Below are positions 16,570-25,739 of a DNA stretch of 64,000 bases, in pieces (position 1 is the stretch's first letter; each line of letters opens with the position of its first letter). The position numbers and the translations under genes were made by a program. The notes under the pieces were generated by a model. The model did not search any database. It was not told the DNA's origin and saw nothing but the letters and a program-made list of their open reading frames with translations. Origin of the DNA: Marinobacter azerbaijanicus (GTDB taxonomy: Bacteria > Pseudomonadota > Gammaproteobacteria > Pseudomonadales > Oleiphilaceae); assembly GCF_030250645.1 (NCBI RefSeq), contig NZ_JASSVS010000001.1, positions 248,001-312,000 on the forward strand. The letters run 5' to 3'.

Positions 16570-18099
16570 ATGCGTTTAAACTGGCGAAAGCGGTGGGTTC
16601 TGGTGCAAAGCGTTGCAATGGGTGTGGGCGTCGCCATAGGTTTGCTGCTTCCGCTCCAAGTTTCCGCAGTGCCCATATCATCAACGGATGCGGAAGCGCT
16701 GTCGACACCCGCGGAATCGCTGGAGCCCAAGCTGCGCGATATCCTACTGCGGGCGACCAGAGCGCTCATGGACTCGAGGTTCGAGGACGCCGAGTCCCTT
16801 GCGCGCGAGATCCTCGCAGAGCACCCCGATGCGCCGGACGCGCTGCAGATACTTGGCTACGCGCTCGCGAACCTGAAGCAGTATGACGAGGCAATCTCCG
16901 TGCTCGACAAGTCCGCGGACCGCTACGAGCGCAACGCCGGGCCGTTGGTCGTCAAGGGCGAGATTCTTCGGTTTCGGGGTCAGCGTGAGCAATCGCGGCA
17001 GGCGTTCGAGCGGGCCCTCGAAATTGAGCCGGACAATCTGCGGGCACTGGAGAACCTCGGCAAGATGGCTATCGACGATGGCGAGGTCGAGCGTGCAATC
17101 GGGTATTTCGAAACGGCGGCCCGCCAGCTAGCGCCCCGCGAGCTTGGCGTAAAGCCGAGGCTTGCTGAGTTGTATTTTCGTACCGGGCAGGTCGAGCGGG
17201 TGCAGCAGTTACTCGCTCCCTGGTCTGACCTGCCTGAGGGCACACCCGACCGAGTGATTGCCATGCTGGCCAGGGCGGCGGCAGAACAGAACGAGCGCGC
17301 AGCATCGCGTGGTTATTTCGAGGCCAGACTGCGTCGGGCACCTTCGCTGGAGGCCTATGTCGATTTTGGCACTTTCCATCGTAATGGTCTCGACTTCGCA
17401 AAGGCGGAGCGCGTGTTCAAGCAAGCGGCGGACAGGTACCCAGATAGTGCCGTGCCCTGGGTCGAGTTGGGTCGCACCTACGGTGGCGAGGGGAGGTATG
17501 AAGCTGCGCTGGACGCTTTCAACCGTGGCCTTGAAATCGCCCCCGGAAACGTGTCGTTGCTCAAAGGTGTACGACTGGCGCAGTTCCGATTGGGTCAACT
17601 GGACGCTGCGCAAGCCGTTGCCTTAAGACTGGCCTCTCGACAAGACGCGGAACCGAGTGACCATGTCTGGTTGGGATCTATCGAGCGGACGAGGGGCAAT
17701 GTCGATACGGCCATTGCCGCATACCATTCTGCACTCGAGGCCGATCCGGAGAATTGGGTGGCGTTGAACAATCTCGCCGAGCTTCTGACCAAACGTGACC
17801 CCGATCAGGCGGTTGCCCTTGCTCGCCAGGCGGTGGATGTCGCAGGTCACGTGGCCGCTGCGCGCGACACCCTTGCTTGGGCGCTGTTCAGGAGCGGCGA
17901 TGTATCGGCCGCACGAGATATGTACGCGGAGCTTACCGCCGATGCGCCGGAGTACGCGATTGCCGCCTACCATTACGGGCGTGTGCTGATAGCAATAGGC
18001 AGGTCCGCGGAGGGGCGTGCGGAGCTCCTACGAGCTTTGGAACTTGATAACGGATTCCGTTACGCGGAGGACGCCAGGGCGCGGCTGAAAAACCAGTAA
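16570..18099 (+). CDS. Secreted tetratricopeptide-repeat protein
   Basis: 509-residue protein with a signal peptide (SVAMGVGVAIGLLLPLQVSA, about residues 12-32) and then at least ten TPR-like units, for example LGYALANLKQYDEAISVLD, ALEIEPDNLRALENLG and ALEADPENWVALNNLAELL. It should be periplasmic or exported and act as a scaffold. TPR proteins such as PrsT accompany PEP-CTERM systems, but this one is much shorter than PrsT, so the link is from context. GAGG stands 7 bases before the ATG at 16570, which decides against the upstream open frame from 16489. It diverges from the vWA gene. Confidence 0.8.
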   Translation: MRLNWRKRWVLVQSVAMGVGVAIGLLLPLQVSAVPISSTDAEALSTPAESLEPKLRDILLRATRALMDSRFEDAESLAREILAEHPDAPDALQILGYALANLKQYDEAISVLDKSADRYERNAGPLVVKGEILRFRGQREQSRQAFERALEIEPDNLRALENLGKMAIDDGEVERAIGYFETAARQLAPRELGVKPRLAELYFRTGQVERVQQLLAPWSDLPEGTPDRVIAMLARAAAEQNERAASRGYFEARLRRAPSLEAYVDFGTFHRNGLDFAKAERVFKQAADRYPDSAVPWVELGRTYGGEGRYEAALDAFNRGLEIAPGNVSLLKGVRLAQFRLGQLDAAQAVALRLASRQDAEPSDHVWLGSIERTRGNVDTAIAAYHSALEADPENWVALNNLAELLTKRDPDQAVALARQAVDVAGHVAAARDTLAWALFRSGDVSAARDMYAELTADAPEYAIAAYHYGRVLIAIGRSAEGRAELLRALELDNGFRYAEDARARLKNQ

Positions 18100-18117
18100 C
18101 ACCCTCTCTGGACGTAA

Positions 18118-18285
18118 CGCGATACCTCAGCCGCCGCAGAATTAGCTGGAGAGCTCTACAGATTAGTGCCGAACAACAACGCCGCGGTTTTCTCTGCAGC
18201 GCGGCGAGAGCTAACTGAGGCGATTCGTCTTGGCCCTGACGCCAAGTGGGCATCTGAAGCAAAATCCCGGTTGGCAGAACTTTAG
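18118..18285 (+). pseudogene. TPR protein C-terminal fragment
   Basis: After the TPR gene stop codon, a 55-codon open stretch without a start reads ELAGELYRLVPNN, then AARRELTEAIRLGPDAKWAS and EAKSRLAEL before TAG at 18283. It resembles the last repeat of the intact TPR protein (ELLRALELDNGFRYAEDARA). It is probably the tail of an older or duplicated TPR gene left by the rearrangement that placed the intact gene here. Confidence 0.55.
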
Positions 18286-18292
18286 CTGGATT

Positions 18293-18381
18293 GTCGGATT
18301 ACGCCTTCGGCTAATCCGACCTACGTTGCTTGAGCGCTGCCCGCGTAGGTCGGATTAGACCCGCAGGGTCGTAATCCGACA
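18293..18381. repeat. REP-like palindromic repeat pair
   Basis: Two inverted copies of the GTCGGATTACG...TAATCCGACCTAC element face each other, separated by a short spacer. The same element recurs at 19601-19754, 22439-22468 and 23849-23878. It lies just after the 3' end of prpF. Confidence 0.8.
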
Positions 18382-18393
18382 TATCTCTCACTC

Positions 18394-19578
18394 CTACGAA
18401 ACGAAGGAATCGCCGGGCACCCTCACCCAACCTTCCATCAGCACACGCGCACTGCGGCTCATAATGGCCTTTGTGGCAGTCCACTGACCATTCACCTGGC
18501 TGGCTTCTGCGCCCACCTGCAAGGTGCCGGAGGGGTGGCCGAAGGTCACCGAGGTGCGGTCGCCGCCACCGGCGGCTTCGTTTACCAGGGTCCCCGGAAT
18601 CGCTGCGGCCGTGGCTATGGCTACGGCGGCGGTACCCATCATGGCGTGGTGGAGCTTGCCCATGGAGAGGGCCCGCACCAATACATCCACGTCTCCTGCC
18701 CCGATGGTCTTCCCGCTTGAGGATACGTATTCCGAAGGTTTGGCCACAAAGGCGACCTTGGGGGTATGTTGGCGGCTGGCTGCCTCTTCCACCTTTTGGA
18801 TCAGCCCCATCTTCACGGCGCCGTGGGCGCGGATGGTTTCGAACATCGCCAGGGCTTCCGGGCTGCTGTTGATGTCATCCTGCAGCTCGGTGCCCTTGTA
18901 GCCGATGTCTTCGGCGTTAAGGAAGATGGTGGGTATGCCGGCATTGATCATCGTGGCCTTGAGCATGCCTACTCCGGGCACGTCCAGGTCATCCACCAGG
19001 TTGCCGGTTGGGAACATGGCGCCGTCGCCATCGGCCGGGTCCATGAATTCCACCTGCAATTCGGCGGCCGGGAAGGTCACGCCGTCCAGCTCGAAATCGC
19101 CGGTTTCCTGAACTTCGCCGTTGGTGATGGGTACCCGGGCGACAATGGTTTTTCTGATGTTGGCCTGCCAGATCCGCACAGTCGCGACGCCGTTTTCCGG
19201 AATGCGGTCTTTGGCGACGAAGCCACCGTGGATGGCGAAGGCGCCCACCGCGGCCGAGAGGTTGCCGCAGTTACCGCTCCAGTCGACAAAGGGTTTGTCG
19301 ATGGAGACCTGGCCGAACAGGTAATCCACGTCATGGTCCGGCTGCGTCGGTGTGGCCAGGATGACGGTTTTACTGGTGCTGGAGGTGGCGCCACCCATAC
19401 CGTCGATCTGTTTCTGGTAGGGGTCCGGGCTGCCGATAACCCGGAGCAGGAGTTTGTCTCTCGCCTCGCCCGGCACCTGACATGCTTCCGGCAGGTCCTG
19501 GAGGCGGAAGAAGACGCCTTTTGAGGTGCCGCCGCGCATGTAGGTGGCGGGGATTTTTATCTGGGATGCATGGGGCAT
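18394..19578 (-). CDS. prpF: 2-methylaconitate cis-trans isomerase PrpF
   Basis: 394-residue PrpF, the partner of AcnD. It isomerises the trans-2-methylaconitate made by AcnD so that aconitase can complete the methylcitrate cycle. Family stretches are clear: YMRGGTSKGVFFR at the N-terminus, WSGNCGNLSAAVGAFA with the conserved cysteine region, and a late GHPSGTLQVG. The open frame runs to 19662, but that part is repeat DNA. The ATG at 19578 (MPHASQIKIP) follows an AAGG site and gives the usual length. It is the last gene of the intact part of the prp operon. Confidence 0.95.
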   Translation of the reverse strand: MPHASQIKIPATYMRGGTSKGVFFRLQDLPEACQVPGEARDKLLLRVIGSPDPYQKQIDGMGGATSSTSKTVILATPTQPDHDVDYLFGQVSIDKPFVDWSGNCGNLSAAVGAFAIHGGFVAKDRIPENGVATVRIWQANIRKTIVARVPITNGEVQETGDFELDGVTFPAAELQVEFMDPADGDGAMFPTGNLVDDLDVPGVGMLKATMINAGIPTIFLNAEDIGYKGTELQDDINSSPEALAMFETIRAHGAVKMGLIQKVEEAASRQHTPKVAFVAKPSEYVSSSGKTIGAGDVDVLVRALSMGKLHHAMMGTAAVAIATAAAIPGTLVNEAAGGGDRTSVTFGHPSGTLQVGAEASQVNGQWTATKAIMSRSARVLMEGWVRVPGDSFVS

Positions 19579-19600
19579 GGGGGTACCTTTTGGATTTGTT

Positions 19601-19803
19601 GTCGGATTACGGCTTCGCCTAATCCGACCTACATTTGGAGGTTTGGGGGCGAACTGGGGCATTGGTGTCGGATTACGCTTCGCTAATCCGACCTACGGGG
19701 TTCGTCGCCAACTTTAAAGTAGGTCGGATTAGGCCTGGAGGGCCGTAATCCGACGGGTAAACTGGTCAGATGGGTGGGGTCTGACCCCGAGGGGTCAGAC
19801 CCC
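19601..19803. repeat. REP-like units plus GGGGTCAGACCCC-type repeat
   Basis: Three copies of the TCGGATTA...TAATCCGA element (19601-19633, 19665-19696, 19719-19754) are followed by a second family, GGGGTCTGACCCC paired with GGGGTCAGACCCC (19776-19803). They fill the acnD-prpF gap. Confidence 0.85.
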
Positions 19804-19816
19804 TGGGCCATAGGCC

Positions 19817-22414
19817 CTACGCCGCACCCTCAGATTGCAGAAAATCTTCCGCGAATCGCTGCAACACACCACCAGCGCTGTAGATAGACACTTCTTCAGC
19901 GGTATCCAGGCGGCAAACAACCGGCACACGCTCTGTGCTGCCGTTCTTGCGGTGGATGACCAGCGTGAGTTCGGCGCGGGGCGCAGGTGTGCCCTCCACG
20001 TCGTAGGTTTCGGTGCCATCAATGGCCAGTGTATTGCGGGTAGTGCCTTCTTCGAATTGCAGAGGCATGACACCCATACCCACCAGGTTGGTGCGGTGGA
20101 TACGCTCAAAACCCTCAGCAACGATGGCTTCGACACCGGCCAGCGCCACGCCTTTTGCGGCCCAGTCACGGGAGGAGCCCTGGCCGTAGTCGGCGCCGGC
20201 GATGATGATCAGCGGCTGCTTGCGCTCCATGTAGGTTTCGATGGCTTCCCACATGCGGGTGACCTTGCCTTCCGGCTCGATACGCGCCAACGAGCCCTGC
20301 TTCACGTTGCCGTTTTCGTCCCGGACCATTTCGTTGAACAGCTTCGGGTTGGCGAAAGTGGCACGCTGGGCAGTGAGGTGATCTCCACGGTGGGTGGCGT
20401 AGGAGTTGAAGTCTTCCTCCGGAACACCCATTTTGTGCAGATACTCCCCGGCCGCGCTGTTCATCAGGATCGCGTTGGACGGCGACAGATGGTCTGTTGT
20501 GATGTTATCCGGCAGAACCGCCAGCGGGCGCATGCCCTTGAGGGTTTTCTCACCCACCATGCCTCCTTCCCAGTACGGCGGGCGACGGATGTAGGTGCTC
20601 TGGGGCCGCCAGTCGTAGTTCGGGTTGGTGTTGGCCTGGGCATCCCGGGTGATGTCGAACATCGGGATGTAGGTGCTGCGGAACTGTTCCGGCTTTACGG
20701 CGGACTTCACGATGGCGTCGATTTCTGCGTCGTCCGGCCAGATGTCCTTTAGGGTGACGGGGTTGCCGTCCTTGTCGTAACCCAGGGCATCCTTCTCGAT
20801 GTCAAAGCGGATGGTGCCTGCAATGGCATAAGCAACCACCAGCGGCGGTGATGCCAGGAACGCCTGCTTGGCGTAGGGGTGAATCCGGCCGTCGAAGTTC
20901 CGGTTACCGGAAAGCACGGCGGTGGAATACAGATCCCGGTCGATGATTTCCTTCTGGATTTCCGGATCCAGGGCGCCGCTCATGCCGTTACAGGTGGTAC
21001 AGGCAAACGCCACGACACCAAAGCCCAGCTGTTCCAGCTCTGACAGCAGTTTGGCTTCCTCCAGGTACATTTTAACGGTCTTGGAACCCGGCGCCAGCGA
21101 GGTTTTTACCCAGGGCTTGCGGGTCAGGCCCAGTTTGTTGGCGTTACGGGCGATCAGGCCGGCAGCCACCATGTTGCGGGGGTTGCTGGTGTTGGTGCAG
21201 CTGGTGATGGCGGCGATGATGCACGCGCCATCCGGCATCTTGCCTTCTTCCTTTACCCACTCGCCGGCAATACCTCGCTCCGCCAGTTCGGAGGTCGGCA
21301 GGTGCGCGTGGGGGTTGGAAGGGCCTGCCAGCGTGCGGGTTACTTTGGACAGGTCAAACTTCAGCACACGCTCGTACTCGGCGTTTTTCAGGCTGTCGGC
21401 CCACAGGCCGGTTTCTCTGGCGTACTTCTCAACAAGGGCAATCTGATCGTCTTCACGACCGGTCAGCTTGAGGTAATCGATAGTCTGGCCGTCGATGTAG
21501 AACATCGCTGCCGTAGCACCGTATTCTGGAGTCATGTTGGAGATGGTGGCGCGGTCGCCCACGGTGAGGCTGTCGGCGCCTTCGCCGTAGAACTCCAGAT
21601 AGGCACCGACCACCCTTTCCTTGCGCAGGAATTCGGTGATCGCCAGTACCATGTCGGTACTGGTAATGCCCGGCTGCAGTTTACCGGCCAACTCGACTCC
21701 GACGATGTCCGGCAGGCGCATCATCGAGGCGCGGCCAAGCATGACACTCTCGGCTTCCAGGCCGCCAACACCGACTGAAATGACGCCCAGGGCATCCACC
21801 ATCGGGGTATGGCTGTCGGTACCTACGCAGGTATCCGGAAAAGCCACGCCGTCGCGGTTCTGTACCACCGGAGACATCTTCTCCAGGTTGATCTGGTGCA
21901 TGATGCCGTTGCCGGGGGGAATCACGTCTACGTTCTTGAACGCTGTCTTGGTCCAGTTGATGAAGTGGAAACGGTCGTCGTTGCGCCGGTCTTCGATCTG
22001 ACGGTTCTTCTCGAAGGCATCCTTTTCAAAACCGGCATGCTCGACGGCGAGGGAATGATCCACAATCAACTGGGTAGGCACCACCGGGTTGACCTTGGCC
22101 GGATCACCGCCCTTCTCCGCGATGGCGTCACGCAGGCCTGCCAGGTCCACCAGGGCGGTCTGGCCCAAAATGTCGTGGCACACCACGCGAGCGGGATACC
22201 AGGGGAAGTCCAGGTCGCGCTTGCGTTCGATCAGCTGTTTCAGGGAATCCGTCAGTGCCGCTGGATCGCAGCGGCGAACCAGTTGCTCCGCCAGGATTTT
22301 GGAGGTGTACGGGAGCTTGTCGTAGGCGCCGGCCTGGATGTCTTCCACGGCCTGGCGGGTATCAAAATAGTCCAGGTCGGTGCCTGGCAGGGGTTTGCGG
22401 TAGTCGGTGTTCAT
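19817..22414 (-). CDS. acnD: Fe/S-dependent 2-methylcitrate dehydratase AcnD
   Basis: Aconitase-superfamily enzyme of 865 residues that dehydrates 2-methylcitrate with a 4Fe-4S cluster. The cluster cysteines are C406 (ITSCTNTSNP), C472 and C475 (CTTCNG). Other landmarks are DTCVGTDSHTPMVDALG near residue 195 and the swivel domain with GADYGQGSSRDWAAKGV. The product needs PrpF, encoded next. AcnD is usual in Pseudomonas- and Shewanella-type prp operons. The 238-base gap to prpF and the 211-base gap from prpC are filled with palindromic repeats, so the operon is loosely packed. Confidence 0.96.
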   Translation of the reverse strand: MNTDYRKPLPGTDLDYFDTRQAVEDIQAGAYDKLPYTSKILAEQLVRRCDPAALTDSLKQLIERKRDLDFPWYPARVVCHDILGQTALVDLAGLRDAIAEKGGDPAKVNPVVPTQLIVDHSLAVEHAGFEKDAFEKNRQIEDRRNDDRFHFINWTKTAFKNVDVIPPGNGIMHQINLEKMSPVVQNRDGVAFPDTCVGTDSHTPMVDALGVISVGVGGLEAESVMLGRASMMRLPDIVGVELAGKLQPGITSTDMVLAITEFLRKERVVGAYLEFYGEGADSLTVGDRATISNMTPEYGATAAMFYIDGQTIDYLKLTGREDDQIALVEKYARETGLWADSLKNAEYERVLKFDLSKVTRTLAGPSNPHAHLPTSELAERGIAGEWVKEEGKMPDGACIIAAITSCTNTSNPRNMVAAGLIARNANKLGLTRKPWVKTSLAPGSKTVKMYLEEAKLLSELEQLGFGVVAFACTTCNGMSGALDPEIQKEIIDRDLYSTAVLSGNRNFDGRIHPYAKQAFLASPPLVVAYAIAGTIRFDIEKDALGYDKDGNPVTLKDIWPDDAEIDAIVKSAVKPEQFRSTYIPMFDITRDAQANTNPNYDWRPQSTYIRRPPYWEGGMVGEKTLKGMRPLAVLPDNITTDHLSPSNAILMNSAAGEYLHKMGVPEEDFNSYATHRGDHLTAQRATFANPKLFNEMVRDENGNVKQGSLARIEPEGKVTRMWEAIETYMERKQPLIIIAGADYGQGSSRDWAAKGVALAGVEAIVAEGFERIHRTNLVGMGVMPLQFEEGTTRNTLAIDGTETYDVEGTPAPRAELTLVIHRKNGSTERVPVVCRLDTAEEVSIYSAGGVLQRFAEDFLQSEGAA

Positions 22415-22438
22415 GGGCTTTGCTCATATTCCTGCGTT

Positions 22439-22601
22439 GTCGGATTACGCTTCGCTAATCCGACCTACGGTGTTTGGTCGGGGTCTGACCCCTTGGGGTC
22501 TGACCCCAAATTTACTGACCCGGTTTAAATCATGCGCAATTGGGTGCGGGTCTGTTGCCTGATCAGTATTTATGGGGTCTGACCCCAAGGGGTCAGACCC
22601 C
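22439..22601. repeat. REP-like unit plus two GGGGTCTGACCCC repeats
   Basis: One TCGGATTACGCTTCGCTAAT-type unit (22439-22468) and two copies of the GGGGTCTGACCCC family (22480-22507 and 22574-22601) fill the prpC-acnD gap. Confidence 0.85.
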
Positions 22602-22625
22602 GGGGTGAGAACCCGGGGTGAGACC

Positions 22626-23753
22626 CTATCGCTCGTCGATTGGCACCCACTTCGAATCCGCAGGGCCTGTGTAATCGGCGCTCGGGCGGATGATGCGGTT
22701 GTTCTCGCGCTGCTCTTTCACGTGGGCGGTCCAGCCGGATACCCGGGACATCACGAAGATGGGGGTGAACAGCTCGGTGGGAATGCCCATGAAGTGATAG
22801 GCGGAGGCGTGGAAGAAATCGGCGTTACAGAACAGTTTCTTCTCACGCCACATAACTTCTTCACAGCGTTCGGAAACCGGGTACAACACGGTATCGCCCA
22901 CTTCGTCCGCCAGTTTCTTTGACCACTGCTTGATGATGGCGTTGCGTGGATCAGATTCCTTGTAGATGGCGTGGCCGAAGCCCATGATCTTTTCCTTGCG
23001 CTCGAGCATGCCCATCAGGCCTTCTTCTGCTTCGTCCGGGGTCTTGAAGCGCTGGATGAGTTCCATGGCTGCCTCGTTGGCACCGCCGTGCAGCGGACCA
23101 CGCAGTGTGCCGATGGCGCCCGTTACGCAGCTGTGAATGTCGGACAGTGTTGAGGCGCACACCCGGGCGGTAAAGGTAGAAGCATTGAACTCGTGCTCTG
23201 CGTACAGGATGAGGGACACGTTCATGACACGCTCGTGCAGCTCATTGGGCTTCTTGCCGTGTAGCAGCTCCAGGAAGTGCCCACCAATAGAGTCTACATC
23301 GCTCTCGGTATCAATGCGCACACCTTCGTGGGCGAAACGGTACCAGTAGGTGATGATGGACGGGAAAACCGCCAGCATGCGGTCGATCTTGTCATCCTGT
23401 TCGCTGAAATCCTGCTCGGTCTCCAGATTACCCAGCATGGAACAACCCGTGCGCATCACATCCATTGGATGAGCTTCCTTCGGGATGTGTTCCAGTACGG
23501 TTTTCAACGCATATGGCAGGCCACGCATACTTTGGAGTTTCTTGACGTAGTCGTCCAGTTCCTGGCGGTTGGGCAACTTGCCACGCAGCAACAGGTAGGC
23601 GATTTCCTCAAACTGGGCCTTCTCAGCCAGGTCGGCGATGTCATAGCCGCGATAAGTCAGGCCTGCGCCGCTCTTGCCAACAGTACACAGTGCGGTTTCG
23701 CCGGCAACCTGCCCGCGAAGGCCGGCGCCTCCGAGTTTTTTTGCTTCAGCCAT
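22626..23753 (-). CDS. prpC: 2-methylcitrate synthase PrpC
   Basis: 375-residue citrate-synthase-fold enzyme that joins propionyl-CoA and oxaloacetate. The catalytic histidines are visible as H222 in RGPLHGGANEAAM and H261 in MGFGHAIYKESDPR. The N-terminal GLRGQVAGETALCTVGKSG is typical of PrpC rather than GltA. It lies between prpB and acnD on the minus strand. The ATG is placed directly after an intergenic repeat cluster. Confidence 0.96.
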   Translation of the reverse strand: MAEAKKLGGAGLRGQVAGETALCTVGKSGAGLTYRGYDIADLAEKAQFEEIAYLLLRGKLPNRQELDDYVKKLQSMRGLPYALKTVLEHIPKEAHPMDVMRTGCSMLGNLETEQDFSEQDDKIDRMLAVFPSIITYWYRFAHEGVRIDTESDVDSIGGHFLELLHGKKPNELHERVMNVSLILYAEHEFNASTFTARVCASTLSDIHSCVTGAIGTLRGPLHGGANEAAMELIQRFKTPDEAEEGLMGMLERKEKIMGFGHAIYKESDPRNAIIKQWSKKLADEVGDTVLYPVSERCEEVMWREKKLFCNADFFHASAYHFMGIPTELFTPIFVMSRVSGWTAHVKEQRENNRIIRPSADYTGPADSKWVPIDER

Positions 23754-23781
23754 GGTGTTTCTCCCCCTCGTGTTTTGGTTC

Positions 23782-23938
23782 GGGGTCTGACCCTCCCGGG
23801 TCTGACCCCATTTATTTTGACCTATTAGCGGGTCAGTAAGTCTTGTTTGTCGGATTACGCTGCGCTAATCCGACCTACGATCTGACCCCACTTGGTGCTG
23901 ACCTGTTAGCGGGTCAGTAGGTTCGGGGTCAGACCCCT
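23782..23938. repeat. Mixed palindromic repeats, prpB-prpC gap
   Basis: A GGGGTCTGACC copy (about 23782-23809), a TCGGATTACG-type unit (23849-23878) and a final GGGGTCAGACCCC half (about 23924-23938). The phrase TGACCTATTAGCGGGTCAG also occurs twice in slightly changed form, suggesting a local duplication. Confidence 0.8.
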
Positions 23939-23941
23939 GGA

Positions 23942-24829
23942 TCAACCGCCTTTCCGCTGAAACAACTCATCGAGCTTCTGTTCGAAGTCGTGGTAGTTCA
24001 GAAAATCATACAATTCCATCCGCGTCTGCATCAGGTCGACGACGTCTTTCTGGTCGCCTTTCTCGAGAATGTTCTCATAAACCGTCAATGCCGCCTTGTT
24101 CATGGCGCGGAAGGCGCTCAACGGATACAGCACCATACCGGCGCCGGCCTCTGCAAGTTCCTTACGGTTGTACAGGGGCGTGGCGCCGAATTCGGTGATG
24201 TTGGCCAGTACCGGTACGTCCAGCGCTTCCGAGAACGCCTTGTAGTGTTCCAGCTCGGTGACAGCTTCGGCGAAGATGCCGTCGGCGCCGGCTTCGATGC
24301 AGGCTTTGGCGCGTTCGATGGCGGCGTCGAGGCCTTCTTTCTGGAATGCATCTGTGCGGGCCATAATGAAAAAGTCATCGTCTTCACGGGCATCCACGGC
24401 GGCCTTGATGCGGTCGACCATTTCTTCCTGGGAGACGATTTCCTTGTTGGGGCGATGGCCGCAGCGCTTCTGGGCCACCTGGTCTTCAATATGGACTGCG
24501 GCAGCCCCGGCGCGTTCCATTTCCTGGATGGTGCGGGCAATGTTGAAGGCGCCGCCCCAGCCGGTGTCGATATCGACCAGCAAGGGTACATCGGTGGCGG
24601 CGGTAATACGGCGCACATCTTCAACCACGTCGTTCATGGTGGTGATACCCAGGTCCGGCAGGCCATAGGAAGCATTGGCAACGCCGCCGCCCGACAGATA
24701 AATGGCCTGGTGGCCCACTTTCTCGGCCATCATGGCGGTGTAGGCGTTGATGGTGCCGACGATCTGCAGGGGGTGGTTGTCTTTGAGGGCCTTGCGGAAA
24801 CGGGCGCCTGGGGATGGTTTTTTGGACAT
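23942..24829 (-). CDS. prpB: 2-methylisocitrate lyase PrpB
   Basis: 295-residue PEP mutase/isocitrate lyase-superfamily enzyme that splits 2-methylisocitrate into pyruvate and succinate. The catalytic loop is KRCGH (residues 121-125, cysteine 123). Metal-binding [11 protein letters not shown] and VHIEDQ are present. It is the first enzyme gene after the regulator in the prp operon. The 110-base space to gntR carries repeats. Confidence 0.96.
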   Translation of the reverse strand: MSKKPSPGARFRKALKDNHPLQIVGTINAYTAMMAEKVGHQAIYLSGGGVANASYGLPDLGITTMNDVVEDVRRITAATDVPLLVDIDTGWGGAFNIARTIQEMERAGAAAVHIEDQVAQKRCGHRPNKEIVSQEEMVDRIKAAVDAREDDDFFIMARTDAFQKEGLDAAIERAKACIEAGADGIFAEAVTELEHYKAFSEALDVPVLANITEFGATPLYNRKELAEAGAGMVLYPLSAFRAMNKAALTVYENILEKGDQKDVVDLMQTRMELYDFLNYHDFEQKLDELFQRKGG

Positions 24830-24854
24830 GGTGGTGGCCTCTTTGTTGGTCTTC

Positions 24855-24938
24855 GGGGTCAGACCCCTCGGGGTCTGACCCCAGTATATTGATACATTGT
24901 CAGGTTGTTTGGGGTCTGACCCCGAGGGGTCAGACCCC
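24855..24938. repeat. Two GGGGTCAGACCCC palindromes, gntR-prpB gap
   Basis: Two inverted pairs (24855-24882 and 24911-24938) of the same 13-base element seen in other gaps of this operon. They would form hairpins in the operon mRNA. Confidence 0.85.
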
Positions 24939-24939
24939 T

Positions 24940-25620
24940 TTAGATCGTCAAGGTGCCGTTCTGGATCTTGTTTTCTATGTTCCTGCGCGCGGCGTTAATG
25001 TGGCGTTTCATCAGGAACTCCGCCAGCTCGCCATCACGCTGCGCAATAGCTTCTGCGATTCTTCGGTGTTCTCCCAGGGCCATGTGGGGCCGGCCGGAGG
25101 AGGTGCTCAGGCGATAACGGTACATACGGACCATATAGTAAAGATCACCCAGCAGCATTTGTGCGAGTTTTGTATTGCGGCTGCCGGTGGCGATGCGGTG
25201 ATGAAAGTCATAATCACCCTCAGCCTGGTAATACGCCTGGCCCTGGGCCTGTTCGATCATCTTCTCGTGGCTGTCGAGGGTGGCGTGGAGGTCTGCGATT
25301 TCCTCATCTGTCATTCGCTCGGCGGCCTGCCGCGCGGCAAGGCCTTCCATGATTTCCCGAATGCGGTAGAGCTCCATGAGCTCTTCGGCGCTTACGGAAA
25401 CCACCTTTACCCCCGCATGGGGCCGACGGACCAGTAATCCACGGGATTCAAGTCGGCCAAGGGCTTCTCGCAGGGGGCCGCGGGTCAGATTGAAACGGGA
25501 GCAGAGTTCGACTTCACCGATTTTCTCGCCTGGGACAAGGTCGCCTTTTACGATAGCCGTTTGTAGACAATCGAAGGCTTCGTCGGCGCGAGTGTAGGTC
25601 TGGATGGCGGCTTCTGACAT
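24940..25620 (-). CDS. GntR-family regulator of the prp operon
   Basis: 226-residue transcription factor: an N-terminal winged helix ([33 protein letters not shown]) and a C-terminal FCD ligand domain with likely metal or ligand residues in [14 protein letters not shown] and GEHRRI. As first gene of the propionate operon it is the likely repressor, responding to a methylcitrate-pathway intermediate. The frame is open to 25698, but that would put the promoter inside the gene; the ATG at 25620 fits. Copies of ATTGTTGACAAT around the promoter suggest that it controls itself. Confidence 0.9.
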   Translation of the reverse strand: MSEAAIQTYTRADEAFDCLQTAIVKGDLVPGEKIGEVELCSRFNLTRGPLREALGRLESRGLLVRRPHAGVKVVSVSAEELMELYRIREIMEGLAARQAAERMTDEEIADLHATLDSHEKMIEQAQGQAYYQAEGDYDFHHRIATGSRNTKLAQMLLGDLYYMVRMYRYRLSTSSGRPHMALGEHRRIAEAIAQRDGELAEFLMKRHINAARRNIENKIQNGTLTI

Positions 25621-25623
25621 GGA

Positions 25624-25718
25624 TTTGTCAACAATAGCGGCTGTGATGACCGAAAATTTACGCCGATGAGGCGGTATTGTCAACAATCCATCGACCAAAG
25701 ATTAATCAATTGTTGACA
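25624..25718 (-). promoter_or_regulatory. prp operon promoter with three operator copies
   Basis: On the minus strand a -35 box TTGACA (25678-25683), a 17-base spacer and a -10 box TAAATT (25655-25660) predict a start near 25648. Three copies of the ATTGTTGACAAT element lie at 25624-25635 (leader), 25676-25687 (covering the -35) and 25709-25718. The layout suits repression by the GntR protein. Confidence 0.8.
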
Positions 25719-25739
25719 TAACATCTTTCGGCGTCGTTT

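Noticed and set aside
21809..22528. 239-codon plus-strand open frame
   Set aside because: It is antisense to acnD, whose aconitase motifs are complete.
18293..24938. Repeated palindromes as a CRISPR array
   Set aside because: Copies are dispersed in separate intergenic gaps, self-complementary and without regular spacers.
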